From: Carallia brachiata
Lineage: Eukaryota; Streptophyta; Magnoliopsida; Malpighiales; Rhizophoraceae
Length of the DNA stretch: 64,000 bases
Direction of reading: 5' to 3'
NCBI GenBank assembly: GCA_021464245.1
Contig: JADCRB010000007.1
Coordinates: forward strand, 3,844,532-3,908,531
In this document: piece by piece, positions 12,023-25,410 of the stretch
How positions within the stretch are numbered: position 1 is the first letter of the stretch
How the letters are laid out: each line of letters opens with the position of its first letter
Position numbers and translations under genes: made by a program
Notes under the pieces: generated by a model
The model's input: only the letters and a program-made list of their open reading frames with translations
Databases searched by the model: none
Told to the model about the DNA's origin: nothing

Positions 12023-14228
12023 AGTAGTATTAATTAGGGATGAAAATTTTATCAGTACTTGTAAAGGATTACTTGTACTTGCTCTGATGAATATAGAGTC
12101 AATGACATTTGATTGGGAAACAGAGCGAGGTTACTCGTTATCCAAAATTTTCTAACGGGCACGAGGTTCACGGTCCCTGCCCCCGTACCTGTCCGTGTTT
12201 CTTACCCATTTTCAAATTTACTATTTTACTCCTTATATTATAATTATATATTTATTTGTAAGGGACAATTTTGACGATTCACATCAACCCATCCTAACAT
12301 TTTACCTCAATCATTAATTTCTTTCCATTTGCTGCTCAATGGCAGTAGCCACCCACTTCCTTTTTTAACGAAATTGTTTAATGAAGTAGTGGTTGTTTGT
12401 ACATAGAAGAGGGTAGCGAAGAGAAGAAAAATATTTATAGATATCGCTGCTGCCATCGGAGGACAATAGATAATGGGTTGTGAAAGAAGTAGAGATTTTT
12501 GTTAGAGATTGTTGCAAGAATGATTTGTTTGAGGCTTTACCTGGTGATTTATATTCTCTGCAAGCTTAGCTCCACTGCTGCCTGCCTCTCTAATTTCATC
12601 AATGCTTTGATGATATATGTCATTAATCTATGCCCCATTTTACTTTCATTTCCCCATCCTTTTCGGGGGTTTCATTTTTTATGAACTTAAGCACTTGTAG
12701 TTCGAAATCTAAAATATGGTTCTAAAGTCCCAATGCTTGTTATAAGAATCATAATCACCCTCGTCAAGTTATTATTGTGCAGAATATTTAAACCATTAGA
12801 TTGAGATTTGTAGCTTGCAAAATTATAGCTTGCATGGCCTTCCTAGATGTAGGTATCCTATATTTCTTACTCTTTTATTTTTGTAGGTTTCATTTATGTA
12901 CTATAATAGTTTCATTGTCTAAAAATTTCTTTACGTGAATTTCACATTAGTTTTATTGAGATTTTCTCGTCCAAAAATTGGATTTGTTTGACAATATGTA
13001 ACTAGTTAATTCGGAATAATGGCTGATATCTGAATGTTATAAAAGGGCCTGTAATTTTAATGATTTTAACAGAATTTATAAATGGTTAGGATTTTGTAGC
13101 ATTTATGGTGTTCAAGAAACATAAGTTTATCCTTTGCTATCTCGTCCTCTTCAGATCACTTCCCTGGAGATTTTTACTCATAGTTCAAAGTTTCGAGATT
13201 TTATTGAAAAGATAGTGAAAGCCAACCTTGGCATGAATTTTTCAATAATTACTCATGGGTCAGCACTTCTTTATGAAGGTGGTCATAATCTGACGAGGAC
13301 GAGATAGCAAACTACACGACTAACCTTGATAAGGTAAATAGTTTTATCTTGCTGTAAAAAAATATATTTTAAACTTTCGAGCTTGCTTTTGAATAAAATA
13401 TATTTTTTCGTTAATTATAAATGTGGTGTTAACGATTATTTTGCTTTTGTCTCTTTCACAAGCCTATTTTTCAAGATAGTTTCTTTATGTGTATTTATAG
13501 TATATCTTCTTACTCCATTAATTGCTCATATAATTTGCAATTTCATGGGATTGCTAGTGCTATTAGCAAGAGGCAAAGATATAGTAGTTTTATTGCAAAT
13601 GAATTAATTTCATTGATTAATTATATTTATTTTGGTACAACATTGGTGTCTTGTAAATTTTATCAATTTATAACATGTAATGAGGTTTAAAGAAATGCTC
13701 CTCAATCATTCTTTTTATTCGCTCCCTCTTCTCTCTTAATTGCTTTTTAGAATCATAGAAATGGTGAAACCAGTTTTTACTCGTCTCCAACTTAAAATGT
13801 ATATTTTGCAAGTTTATGGAGATTACCACCAGTCATATTCCTTTTTTTCACATCCAGACACTTGCTCCTCTTCCTCGGCAGGCTGTAATGGTGTCTTTTT
13901 CCTTAATTTTGAAAAAGAAGTTCAAATCTAAATTACATTGTGGGTTTAACTAAATTGTGTTGATGTAGGTTCTAATTTAGGATTTACGTTGTTATGAAGT
14001 AAAAGGTAGTTGCTGGTATGGAATGTGGTTGTGATCCATAAATTTTGGGGGCATACAGAAAGGTCATTTTAGGTTGGAAGTCTAGTGGGGATGGGGATGG
14101 GAACCGACCAAAATTCCTTCCCTGTCGGGTATGGAGACGGGGGTGGGAATCGAATTCAGAAACGGGGATGAGAATCACGGTGGCCATTCCCATCCCCGAC
14201 CTTCCCCACCGCCATCCCTAAGTAGTAT
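12023..14228. mobile_element. Non-autonomous hAT-type transposon, 2190 bp, with 8-bp TSD
   Basis: The perfect 8-bp direct repeat AGTAGTAT (12023-12030 and 14221-14228) flanks an element spanning 12031-14220. The ends read TAATTAGGGATG on the left and CATCCCTA on the right, so TAGGGATG is the terminal inverted repeat, with four extra bases on the left. Sub-terminal regions are rich in short G/C runs (about 12150-12200, and GGGGATGGGGATGGG near 14085), as is usual for plant hAT elements of the TAGGGATG type. Open frames inside (12499, 13383, 13487, 13740) show no transposase similarity that I recognise, so it is called non-autonomous. Confidence 0.85.
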
Positions 14229-16975
14229 GTTTTAGCCTATCAGTTTTGGAAGCCAAAGAAAGCTTAAGTTCACAAAGGTAGGATCTGTAGTTGAGATTTT
14301 GTTTTTTAATGTACTTTGTTATGGTGAAAGTCAACATTACCTATGCCCAACGAACTATAGGCCTAATAAAGGGACATTGCCCCTCTCTACAACATTGGTA
14401 CGTAAGGTAAAGTGCACCGCCACATCAACAATGCATTTACTATAAATACTTACCTGGACCACAATTTTTAAAATACGCATTTATTACTCATTTCTTATAT
14501 CACTCATAATCTCTACTAAACGGGTGCTGACTTAAGAATTGAAATGCTCAGGTCAGACATTGGGTCTACCCTCGGCGAGAGCCAACACCCTAACCTCTTT
14601 GTTTGGCAGGTGACTAGCCCGTTCACTTTAAGGTCTCAGTTCGTTCAGCCCAAATCTCCCTTCCAAAATTTGACTTATCATGCTCCCATCTCAAGTTTAA
14701 ATCTCACTGACTACTGTTAGACTCTCTTATAAATGAATAACACATAAATGGTAATATAAATTTCTAATGATATGTAAGTGCTCTCTAACTCTATGTTAAA
14801 GATACTAGCTACCCCTAAATTTTTCTTGACTAAAAAAAATTAAAAGTAGAAGCTTAATGAGCAATTCTCGTCCGTTTGAGAATTTGAAAGAGGGAAAAAT
14901 TGATGTGCTGAGAAATTCTTGGCACTTTCGGATTATTGTCATCAGAGTGTCACGCGCAATACACATTTCGATGGACGCAACGACGTTTATCTTCAACATA
15001 ATATATTTCTCAATAGGTCCCTTGTGTATGCCTAGAGAAACTTTAGAATCGAGGATCCCGTTGTAGCTTGAATGGTTGGAAACTTTGCTTTCAATGCATA
15101 TGCAGGCTTCAAATTTCTGTCTCTATTCACACCTCTTTTTTTTTGTTACTTTTACTAGCTCAAATGAACAAAAAAACTTGCCTAAAATCTAAACACTTGA
15201 GTTCAATATAATAAAAAATAATATTTTTATGATGCCAAAATAGAAAATAAGGTGGCACCTCACAGTGTCTTCTAAGGAATATTTTGTTGATCATATTACA
15301 GTAGGCTGGATCTCTACACCAAATTAACAAAATAGCAAATTTTATAGTATCCAAAAAAGGTCACCAGTCTCATTGCTAGAGATATTTTAGTCTTATCGAA
15401 CTTTTTGACAATAATTCAAACTCATAATTTTATAGTATAAAGAACAATTTATTTATTTATTTGTATAATTAAATTAAAAGAAAGAAAATTTTATTTATAA
15501 GTGAAGTTTGAAATTCCAATCTCAAAATTCACTCTTAAAGTATAACTTGATTGCCACTAGATTATACTTAATGATTGTGTAATGATCAATTTATGGACGT
15601 ATATGAAAATTGGAATACCAAATCAATAAAAAAAATGCGTACTTAAATTATTTGTGGCCATGATTTGCCTTTATACTTAGCATCAAATTAAACTTTACGA
15701 CAGAATTTCGTGGTTTAGTGCTAAAGGCCATAAATCATTGTCATGTCAAAAGTCTTAAGTTTGATTTTCTGCAAAGTATTTAGTGAAGTTAAATATATGA
15801 CCATAAAATTTGTTTTTCTAATTAGTACTTTCATCTCTAATGAGATTATAGATTATTGCCTTAGCTTTCCCATTTTTTTGAAAAGAGAAAAAGCCCCTAT
15901 GTTAGATGGTTAAAGGCTTAAAGCTTCTGCATCCTCTCACAAAATGACAGATTTAATGGCATAGCCAAATACTCGGGGCTCTCAAGATTAGGAATGGAGA
16001 GGAGACTTTATTGTTGTTACCACCAAAATCGAAGCAAGAATAACTATGTTTACAATAACCCAATAGCATTCTCCCATTGAGGGCTGTATTGGGTTGTTCT
16101 GTGTATGGGCCAAACACGAATAGGATCCAAGTACTTAGGACGCCAATAGCATTAGAATTACTATATTAGCCAGGCAATTAACATAAACTCAATATTTAAA
16201 AGAAGAATGATACGTATCATAAAATTCATATCATGAACTATTCGGATTGCAAATTGGCTAAAAAAGCTCATATGAGACCATAAACACGCTAATTTAGATT
16301 AACAATTCACGCCTTAAACACTATTGGGTCCAACAGGATTTCTGATATTGAAGCACGACTTGATATGCCCCTTATTATTGACACAAAACCTTCCAAAGAC
16401 TATAAATACTGGGACAAAGCCGACATGGATTATAAGATAAGAGTGTAGCCACATTTCAATCCAAATTTTCTATTACTTGTTAGTCCGTTCACTTATGATT
16501 TCACTTTGACATTATATTTAATAATAATAACAAGTCTGAATATGGAAAATCCGCAATACGATCCTCTAAAAGTCATATGAAACGACATACCACCATATAT
16601 ATGTCTTATGTCACTCATTATAGCATGTCATATCCAAACACGCAAATAAAAGGAAAATAATACTGGAAATTAAACCATTAATGATGTGTTCTAAACATAT
16701 GCTCAAATGTTGCAAAGTAGCACAACGCAACATAATAAGATAATTAATTACAAGATACTTGCATTAACTGATTACATCGAAGGATCATATCACCAACATG
16801 AAGTTGAAAATTTACAGGCCTTAATTCTTTAGTTACGGGTCAGCTAGCACAAGCTATGTATTCATTTGGCCAATTAAAACATCACCACTTTGAATTGGGG
16901 TGCAATCTCACCCCAGTGCCATTAGTCAATGAAAAAGTTCCACAACATTTATGAATACGAAAAAGTTTTATATAC
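14229..16975. other. Gene-free intergenic region
   Basis: Short open frames only. A block of balanced composition at about 14530-14700 contains runs of CCC/GGG-poor, rather codon-like text and may be an old transposon piece. I could not classify it. No RNA gene is visible. Confidence 0.5.
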
Positions 16976-17120
16976 GAAAGTTGGTATACAAAGAAAGTAT
17001 ATATAATACAACGAGTTTGATTATTTTTACAAAAATTAATAAAATATAATATAATAAATTATCATATTATTTTTTGTTGTAAAAATAATTTCTGTATATT
17101 TTTTCTGTGTACCAACTTCC
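16976..17120. mobile_element. Fold-back MITE-like element, ~145 bp
   Basis: The left end GAAAGTTGGTATACAAAGAA pairs with the reverse complement of the right end, GGAAGTTGGTACACAGAAAA. The inner halves (ATTATTTTTACAAAAA and TTGTTGTAAAAATAAT) pair too, so nearly the whole element can fold on itself. It has no coding content. The family is unknown. Confidence 0.65.
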
Positions 17121-17967
17121 ATGCACAAATTCGAACCCTTATGAATGAGAGTAATAAATCAACAGTTGTGCAGTTGTCCCCAAATAGGTAGCAGCTAATT
17201 TCAATAATGGTCACTTTCCTAAAAAGGAGGAAATCTTTTGTGAAAATTTTGTTTTAAGGTACATGTTATAAAAAAATTTCAACTTTGAGAGCAATTCTCA
17301 TCCATATATTTGGAAATCAAACATATGTGTAGAGTACTTTTTTAGTTTTTTTTTTATTTTTCTTAAAAAAATATTAAACTATTAATCATATAATGAAATA
17401 ACACTCTATATTTTTATAAATCCTACACATTTTTTTCAAGGTTAGAATTGGAATACTAATTAAAAAAAACAACACAACTAGCAACATTATAGATTGTATC
17501 ATAAGTCCCTAATGAGCAAAAACTAAAAGAAATGAGGAATTTAGTGGACGGAAAAGCCACCCTAAATCGTAGAAGAAGTTAGCTAGCATTTTTTCTCGGA
17601 AAAAGAGGGTCTGAGATGGAATTTGTCTTGAGAGAGAAAAAAAATGTGCTTTTTTTCTTTTTGACAGAAATATGCTTTTTTTAATTATGTGAGCAACGAC
17701 TCGCGCACCAAATTAAAAAGGGTGCGCAACGAGGCCGAACACTTCTCCCCGAAAGCTACATGTAAACAACCCATAGATATAATGCTATATATTATTGAAG
17801 ATTTTCTGTTTTTTTTTTAAAGATACGCAGGTCTTAGAGCTTGAGAGGCGCATTCTCAAACATGCGCTGGTCCATGTGCGAAAGCATACTCCCCTTTGAG
17901 ACGGAGAGAGAGAAAGGCCCGATAAAGCAAACTATTCGATTCATTTTCTACTAAGAAAAATCTCGGT

Positions 17968-18195
17968 AGACCCAGTGGTGTGGTGGTGCAGTGGCAAAAG
18001 CCATTGTTGGTAGCATTTGGACTGGAGTTCGAGTGTTTTTAAGGTAAGGTGATTTCAACGTATGCTAGTTTTCATGTGACCGTGGGAGTGGCTTGATGAC
18101 CATTGTTAGACACTCAGGAGGTTGTTCCTTTATCGATTTAGTGTAATAGTTCTTAGCCACTCTACATAATAAATGCAATGCAATTTTTCTTTTTA
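17968..18195 (+). mobile_element. tRNA-derived SINE-like element
   Basis: A pol III A-box-like TGGTGCAGTGGC at about 17984 is followed about 30 bp later by a B-box-like GGAGTTCGAGT at 18024. This is the spacing of tRNA-derived plant SINEs. The 3' end is a T-rich tail after AATGCAATGCAA. No clear target duplication was found, so the borders are approximate and the copy is probably old. Confidence 0.55.
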
Positions 18196-18199
18196 GGAT

Positions 18200-19890
18200 C
18201 GTAAGGTATTGTCTTTATTTTTTTATTTTACTAATAAAAAAAATCTTGATGACTTCATTTAACTAGTTTTAAAATAATTATAATGTGATATGAGATGTTG
18301 AATGATTAAATTTATTTTAAAAAATACATAAATTATTAAATTTTATTAGATAAAATTATGTTATTACCTATTTAAAATTATATGTTTTACTCTTTCCAAC
18401 ATTTTTTTTAATTATTATTAAGGAGGCTCCACTGGGATTTCGAATGAACAATTAAAAGATTCCAGCGTATACTCTCAATCAATTGTATAAGCACGAGACT
18501 TTTGCATGCAAATTTTTTTAACTGTAAAATACTTAGCAACTAATTATCAAATGTTAATCTAACTGAATCTTACTTAAACATGTGGGTTTTGAGAGAGAAA
18601 AAAAATCATCTCCTAATCACCTCTAAATTTCATAAAACTCATGACAATTTATAAGAGTGAAAAAAATTTCTAACCTTATAAAAGTGGTTTAAAAGTAATA
18701 CACTAATACATCAAATAATATAAATTTGTTAAATAATTAAATTTATAATTAAAAATATAAAGAAATTATATAATATTATTAATTAAAATTATATTTTTAT
18801 TTATTATTATCAAAGTATAATTATATAGGCGAACTGCCAGACAGCCAGAGTATTATTGGATGACGCCAGCTTTCGGATCTAATTATTTACTGAGGCCAAT
18901 TCTCTTATGTCGCATTCAACTATGGCCCGTCCCCTGACGCGCCTTAACTCGTTTAAAACAAATTTCCCGCGTGCCCAACAGAGCCGCCTTGACCGCGGTC
19001 CCAAACAGTTGTGGAAAAATATCAAGAAGAAAAATATCTATTCTAAAGAAAAAGGTTCAGACTTTGTTTTTTTCCTTGAACAGTGAGCGCATGCACATGC
19101 TTTGTGAATGTTCCAATTTATGCTTTTTCTGGGACCACACTGGCCGGAATGCCAAAACGTCTCCATGATTACTTACTCGAAAGATACTTATCGACAAAGA
19201 AATATTTAATGAGATTTTTTAATTAAAATTAAAAAAATTAAAGTAATATGATTGTTAGATAATCGGTAAATTTAAATATATATATATATATAATTAAATA
19301 TTATTAAATGAACTGTATAACTAATTAAAAGTATTTAAGAAATGATTATGTAGTGAAACTTCTCATAAAATTTTCAGATGACAGGGAAGATTACGAAGTC
19401 ATTAACAAGCTGAGATTTTTTTATTGTCCCCCTCAAATTAGTTTCTGAAGGCCATTTCTTTCTTAAATTAGAATCGTAGCATATGATGATATAACAGTTT
19501 CTCCTTTTCACATGTTTTTCCATGTACCCCCTCAAAAAAAAAAAGGAAAAGGTAAAGTGCATGAAAAAGTCCTTATCCTATATATATAAAAAAAAGAATA
19601 CCTTAACTATATTTTGCAAAAGAGAATTTGGATTTTCCAGTTTTCTTTGTATTTTCTTTTCCTTGGAGTTTATCTCTAGCCCCTTTGTAACATTTACCAC
19701 CATTAATATAATTTGTTCTACTGATTTTGCGAAAAAAAAAAAAAAAAGGATTTTCCGGCTTTAATTTAGGTAACAAGCACAGCTCCGAACATTGTTGGTT
19801 AACCTGCAAATTTTAATTTGGAGTTTAAATCTCGAGCTCCAATAAGGGAAGGATTTTGTAATCGGGATTTCTTTCGTCGTTTGGCTTTTA
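18200..19890. other. Gene-free A/T-rich intergenic region
   Basis: No supported gene. A GC-richer patch at about 18880-19170 contains a 65-codon frame (18971-19168) that resembles no family known to me and has no gene-like context. Poly-A/T runs are frequent. Confidence 0.5.
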
Positions 19891-19898
19891 CTTTTAAG

Positions 19899-20155
19899 CT
19901 ATGTTTGGGTATTTTCTAAGGGAAAGGAAAAGTAAAAGAAAATTTTAAAATTTTTTACTCATTTTTTTTTTTATTCATTTTCTATCAATCTAAACAATTA
20001 TCTTTTACTTTTTCTCTCACAAATTACTATTTATTTTCTTTCTCACAACTTTCTAATCATTACTTTTTTCTAAACATATTATTATTATTACTGTACTATT
20101 TTCTATTCATTTTCCTTTCTATTCATTTTCTACTCAAATTCTCACTATCCAATCA
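19899..20155. repeat. Purine-rich dispersed element, copy 2 (inverted)
   Basis: Pyrimidine-rich on the + strand. It contains TTTTTCTCTCACAAATT near 20010, the reverse complement of the word shared with the members at about 1179 and 34135. It begins near CTATGTTTGGGTATT. The right border is uncertain. Confidence 0.5.
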
Positions 20156-20199
20156 CAGCAGTGGGAGAATCAAGGAATGGGAGAGAGGGAGAATCAAGG

Positions 20200-21594
20200 A
20201 ATGGGATTGAAACCGAAATGCAATGATAATAATATTCTCTGCTAAATTATTCCAAAATTAGTTTTATTTAATGGGAATATAATCTTTTGGCATTGTTCAA
20301 ATGGATCTAGCTGTGACTACCACAAAGATGCGGTACTTTTTTTTATAGATGTACCTATATTTTTTTTAATTAATTACATATTTTATTTAATAATATATAT
20401 ATTATATTTTTAAAAAATGTGAATCCTGTACAAAACTCATAATCTCTTTTTATATATTATATTTTTTCTTTATCTATCTCACGCGTCTCTCTAAATTCTT
20501 ATTCCTTTTGGGATATGCATCTTGACATCCAAAATACAACAAAGTTTGGATAAAAAAATCTTCTTCATTCCAAACATGAAAAGAAGACCTCCCAAAACAA
20601 TGTTGGATCCGCAGACAATAAATGATGTACTTTGCTGCAATGGTAGTAAATACCTTGGAAAGGACCAGGCCTTCTTTTTACTTCAAATAAGTTCACATTT
20701 TAATCGTGTCAAGTTTATCGTGCATGTTTCCTTCATTTGCTTTAATGGACGTGTAGGTGAATTGTGTGGTAAATTCATCCACATAGCTATGAGTTTATGA
20801 GATCAACAATCGTGCCGCGTAGAATGCCGTGGAGTGCCGGCGGCGAACGTGTGAGGTTATTTATGTAGATTTAAACATAAATCTACTCATCATAAAATAT
20901 AATTTTAAGATTTTAAAATTAAATAAAAATCATGTAAACGATATATATAAATTAGCGGAAGTCATTATCATCTTCGCGTCAGAATAAAGGCTAAAACTTT
21001 TCTTTCATCTTAATAACCGATTTCTCTCTCTTAACATTTTACTGTAATCACATGTTTTAGATAAAATTTTTGTATATTTATAGGAAGAGAGAGGACCGAC
21101 TATATATATACAAAACTTGAAAGTTTTAGTTTAGACTTAATTCAATATGTTTATGAGATCAACGGACGAGATTGATTTAATTAATTATTTTTTTATTAAT
21201 CAGATCATATTAATAACATTTTTTAGTATAAGTATTCTTTAAGTTTACTCCAAAAAATATTAATTGGAAATATTCTAACAATTTACACACTTGTAGGAAT
21301 GCTGCCAGCATGTATTGCGTTGAGGAAAATTTGTGTGTAAATTTTCTAGTCCGGAACTTTTGATTGAAGACCTGTCGTTATACACTACTAACCACAGCTT
21401 GATTTTAAGTCTTGATTGTGGGTTGTATCATACTTATTACTCCACTTTGCTTATGAGAAGATGCAAGTATCGAGACTCAAACTTGACAGTGGTAATATAA
21501 AAATATGTTAATTTATTGTTGAATTACTATTTTGAATAGTGTTTAAAAAACTGATTTATGATCTTTGTAAATGAATTCTTTCAATTCTTACTTG
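20200..21594. other. Intergenic region before duplicated unit B
   Basis: No gene recognised. The 92-codon frame at 20522-20800 has no family resemblance and begins without a promoter or a plausible context. The similarity to unit A starts only after about 21600. Confidence 0.5.
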
Positions 21595-23939
21595 TAAAAA
21601 CGTTTTCCTTAAGACTGTGATTGTTGCAAATGGTGGAAAGTTCTGTTTGCAAAATTGAATTCGAAGGAAGCGAGAGATGCAAGGGAAGAACGCTTTTTCC
21701 TTTTTTTTTTTTTTTTTAATCTTTTACAATTGGTTGTGCAACAGTTAGGGAATGAAGAACGCGAGGACATGAGCGAGGTTCCTCTATCCATGCGATACCT
21801 TAATTATTCTAGTTAGACTGTGGAGCCTCTTTTTGCAGTTTTCTCGGTTGGAAAGAGAGGAAAAAAAGGAAGTTAGCACTTTTGTAAGACTGAAATATCC
21901 CTATAAAAATTAATGGAAAAAAGGTAATTGAACGGAAGGGAAATAATTGGTAAGATTTGTTTAAAATTAAAGTAATATGAGTTGTTAGATAATTGATATT
22001 TAAAAAAAATAAATTATTAAATATTATCGAATAAATTATATAAATATTTTTAATATTTAAAATTAAGTTGTATAGTAAAGTTGTACTAAAATCTTAAGAA
22101 TTACACATTGTCGGGCCATGTGTTAGATAAGGTTGCTGTATTGATTATTCCGTCTCACATTTTCTTTCCAATTATACAAGGCAACGAGGAATTCCTTCAA
22201 CCTTACAGCATTAACATGAAATATATTTTGATATTTAGATTGAACTGTAGACTGAATGAAAAATTGATATCAGTATGCTTCATATAAAATTAAAATCATG
22301 AAAATGAAATAAAAGTTTATTATAAGCTATTTTTTTTATTACGAGTAATAATTAACAGTTAATCAATTAATCGGTAGAGCAGACAATAGAAGATAGGTCA
22401 AAAGACGCTGTACGAAATATAAGTATCCCTACCCACGTATGTAACTTCTGTATAAATGATTTGAGGGTGAAGATGAACAAACCCTGCCACCCCAAAGAGC
22501 AAAGCTCCCTTACCAACCAAACTTAGCATAATCTAATATAATATAATTCCGACTTCGTATTACATTTGCATTTTGCGCACGAAAATTGAGATAAAAATAT
22601 TCACTATGAACTAATAGATTTACATCTATAATTATTCTGAAGATTTAGTTTAATTAAAGTCATAAAAAGTGTGTATCTTCTACTAAAAAATTAAAGTTCA
22701 AATTCAAATTTCTTCCTTCATCTACCCTCTCTTTAATGATGAATTACTATTTTTACTACAGATAAAAAAAATTAATTATGATTAGTTTTACGAAAATTCT
22801 GAAAATTCTGAAATGTAACCACCGTTGAACTAATCTTAAATTTTCTTTCTTATCATCATTATTGGTTATTGATATGCGTATTACTCCCAAGCAGATTTTT
22901 TTTTATAAATAATTTTCATTTGCTTAAAAAATTAAAACTTAATATGGCTCATTATATGACAAACATAATTTGAAATTGTTGGACATGATTTCTGAAGTTT
23001 TTCTTTTGAAAAAGAATATTACAAATATATAATAATGCCAGATCACATATTTGAAAAATGCTTCCCAAAAGCCAGATCTCTGCTTTCTTTTTCCTTTTGT
23101 TGTAAGAGAGACTGGAAAATTAAAAAATAAAAATAACATCACTAAAATTTAAATATAAGATAAAAAATTTTAATAAAATATCTTTATTTATTATGTTAAA
23201 AGCACTGGACAGGTCTCTCATTTTTCCTCTCCATTTTTTTCTCTTTTACAATTCAATTTTCTTGTAGTTTGGGGTTATCATTGATCATCTAGACCTGCAA
23301 TAAGCCACTATGTGTCTTGTTTTATTTGGTTGTGAATAAATGGACATGATTCAGTTTGTATGCATTACATCAGTCATTTTGGCCATACTTTTTATATTAT
23401 TATAGTTTTTTTATCTTACCAAAATTTTAGCTTCCTTTTTTATGAAGCTATTGATGTCTTTTTTTATGTATGTTATTTCTTCAAAACACTATTGAATTGA
23501 ATAATCTAATCAAGTCATATTTTTGATTGCTATTTCTCGTGATTGAATTAGTCTTTTTTTTTTAATAAAAAAAAGAAAATTAATAATACTTTTTTTATAA
23601 TTTTATTAGTGAGAACTATCCTAGCCCATTAGGCATGATAGGGCCCTTACACTGAACAAGTAGAGTGAGCACACCTTAAGTGGTCCAACAAAGGTCACCG
23701 GTTTAAAATTTAAGAAGTAACATATGTTTAGTATTATATTACAGCCGTTCAAACTATTATCGAATAATCACCTTTCAAAAGCGATGTTGCCACTTGTACC
23801 ACGCACCAGATGGTTCTGACTTCTAACATAGTTTTCAAGATGCTGCATCAATGTTTAAGATTCATAAATTATAATAAAGATGCAAAGTTGTTGAAGGAGA
23901 ACCACGATGGCATTACCGTCATGAATATGGGTTCGAATT

Positions 23940-24225
23940 GCTACTAGAATTAGTTAAAGTAATAATTTAGTAGTAATGTAATGTATTTTTTTATATTAAT
24001 TTAGATTTGAATTTCTGCGGTATAGTGTTACGTGCGTAAATTTATGATTCGTTAATACAATGGTTGAGTGTGAGAAAGACTCATTCAAGTCTAATAATAT
24101 TTAGGTAATAAATTTACCCTTAAGAGTAGTTGAACAAGACATTTAAAAATAAGAGTTGCTCCAACTGAGGTCCACAAATGTTATAATCAATATACCTATA
24201 AAAAAAAAAAAAAAAGCTACTAGAA
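23940..24225 (+). mobile_element. Poly-A retroposon with 10-bp TSD in SVP copy B promoter
   Basis: The direct repeat GCTACTAGAA occurs at 23940-23949 and 24216-24225. The 266-bp insert between them ends in about 16 A. Copy A has the single empty site (GCTACTAGAA near 4180). The insert has no coding frame and no clear pol III boxes, so it is either a SINE of unknown family or a truncated retrotransposon end. It sits about 1.5 kb upstream of the ATG. Confidence 0.8.
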
Positions 24226-25129
24226 CAGAGAAGATTTTATTAGTTAGTACTGAAAATTAGTTAAATTTATATTAATATTCCAGATTTATAACTTACAGAA
24301 AAATAAATTTTTTTTTTATTACATCACATTTATAGAATTAGAATCAAAGATATCGTTAATAAACATTTAACTTTTTAAGCACTACACATGTCCACCAGAC
24401 ATGATCACGTAACTTTTTATGAATGAAATTTCTATCTTGCATTAAGAACAAAAAAAACTGAATCCTCAATTTCATAGTTTATCTCCAAAAAAAAAAACTC
24501 CCTCAGATTGTCTGTGATTAAATTACCATATCTAACAACTCTGCGAAAGAAAAAACAAATTATATCTAAAAATAACTTTGTAATTATTATTATATTTTAA
24601 ATATATACTCTTTAAATAATTTAATATGGTACTTTTTAAAATAAAATTAATGTAGTGATTATTGTTCATTGTACCCTTACTTCCATATTTTCTTTAAACA
24701 AAGGCAGATTAAATATATAACCACCAAGAGAAGGGGTTAAAAATTTGGTCAAATTCAGTACTCCCATTCATCGAGTGAAGGCACGAGGAATAATTGAATG
24801 CACTGGCAGTGAGAGGTACAACGACGTGGGCCAATGGATTATCACCGTGGTGTGATGGCAGTATGTCTATCCATCTATGTACGAAAAGCCATCATCCACA
24901 CATAAAAAAAAAGTATTTTTTTAACTAATTATTCTTTTAAAATAAACAATAAATAAAATAAAATAATATATATAATTATTAAAAAAAAAAAAAACAGGTT
25001 TTCATTGATCCAACCAAGCCTGTGCTTTCCTTTCTTAGTTATGATTTTCTTTCCCAAGCTTTTCAACCCAAAAGAGAAAATATAAGAAGAAAACAGACAC
25101 AAGATAATAGAAGGAAGGCTCTGTTTAGC

Positions 25130-25136
25130 TATAAAA
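25130..25136 (+). promoter_or_regulatory. TATA box of SVP copy B
   Basis: TATAAAAG in the same context as in copy A, followed by a CT-rich leader (about 25171-25198). The leader then contains the SINE at 25417-25558. The AG that could end a leader intron in copy A (TTTGCAG) reads TTTGCAT here. Confidence 0.65.
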
Positions 25137-25410
25137 GGGAATGCGAGCTTTCCATTATTGAACATGCAATTTCTCTCTCCCTATCTCTCTCTCTCTCTTG
25201 CCCTTTCTTTCTCTAGTTTCAACTTTCTCTAAATGTTAGCTTTGGGTTCCTTTGATCAGACCTAACTCGAGGTTTTTCAACTAGACAAAGGTACACAAGG
25301 AAACCCATCAGCTCTTCTGACCCTTTTATTCTATATACACGTTCATGGGCCAAGATTGGTGCTTTTTCGCTTTGTTTTCTACCGGATCTGAACTGAAAAT
25401 AGCTAGGGTT

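Noticed and set aside
13383..13931. Transposase remnants inside the hAT-type element
   Set aside because: Several short frames exist, but none shows hAT transposase motifs that I can recognise.
20522..20800. 92-codon + strand frame between the SVP copies
   Set aside because: No family resemblance, A/T-rich context, no promoter or splice support.
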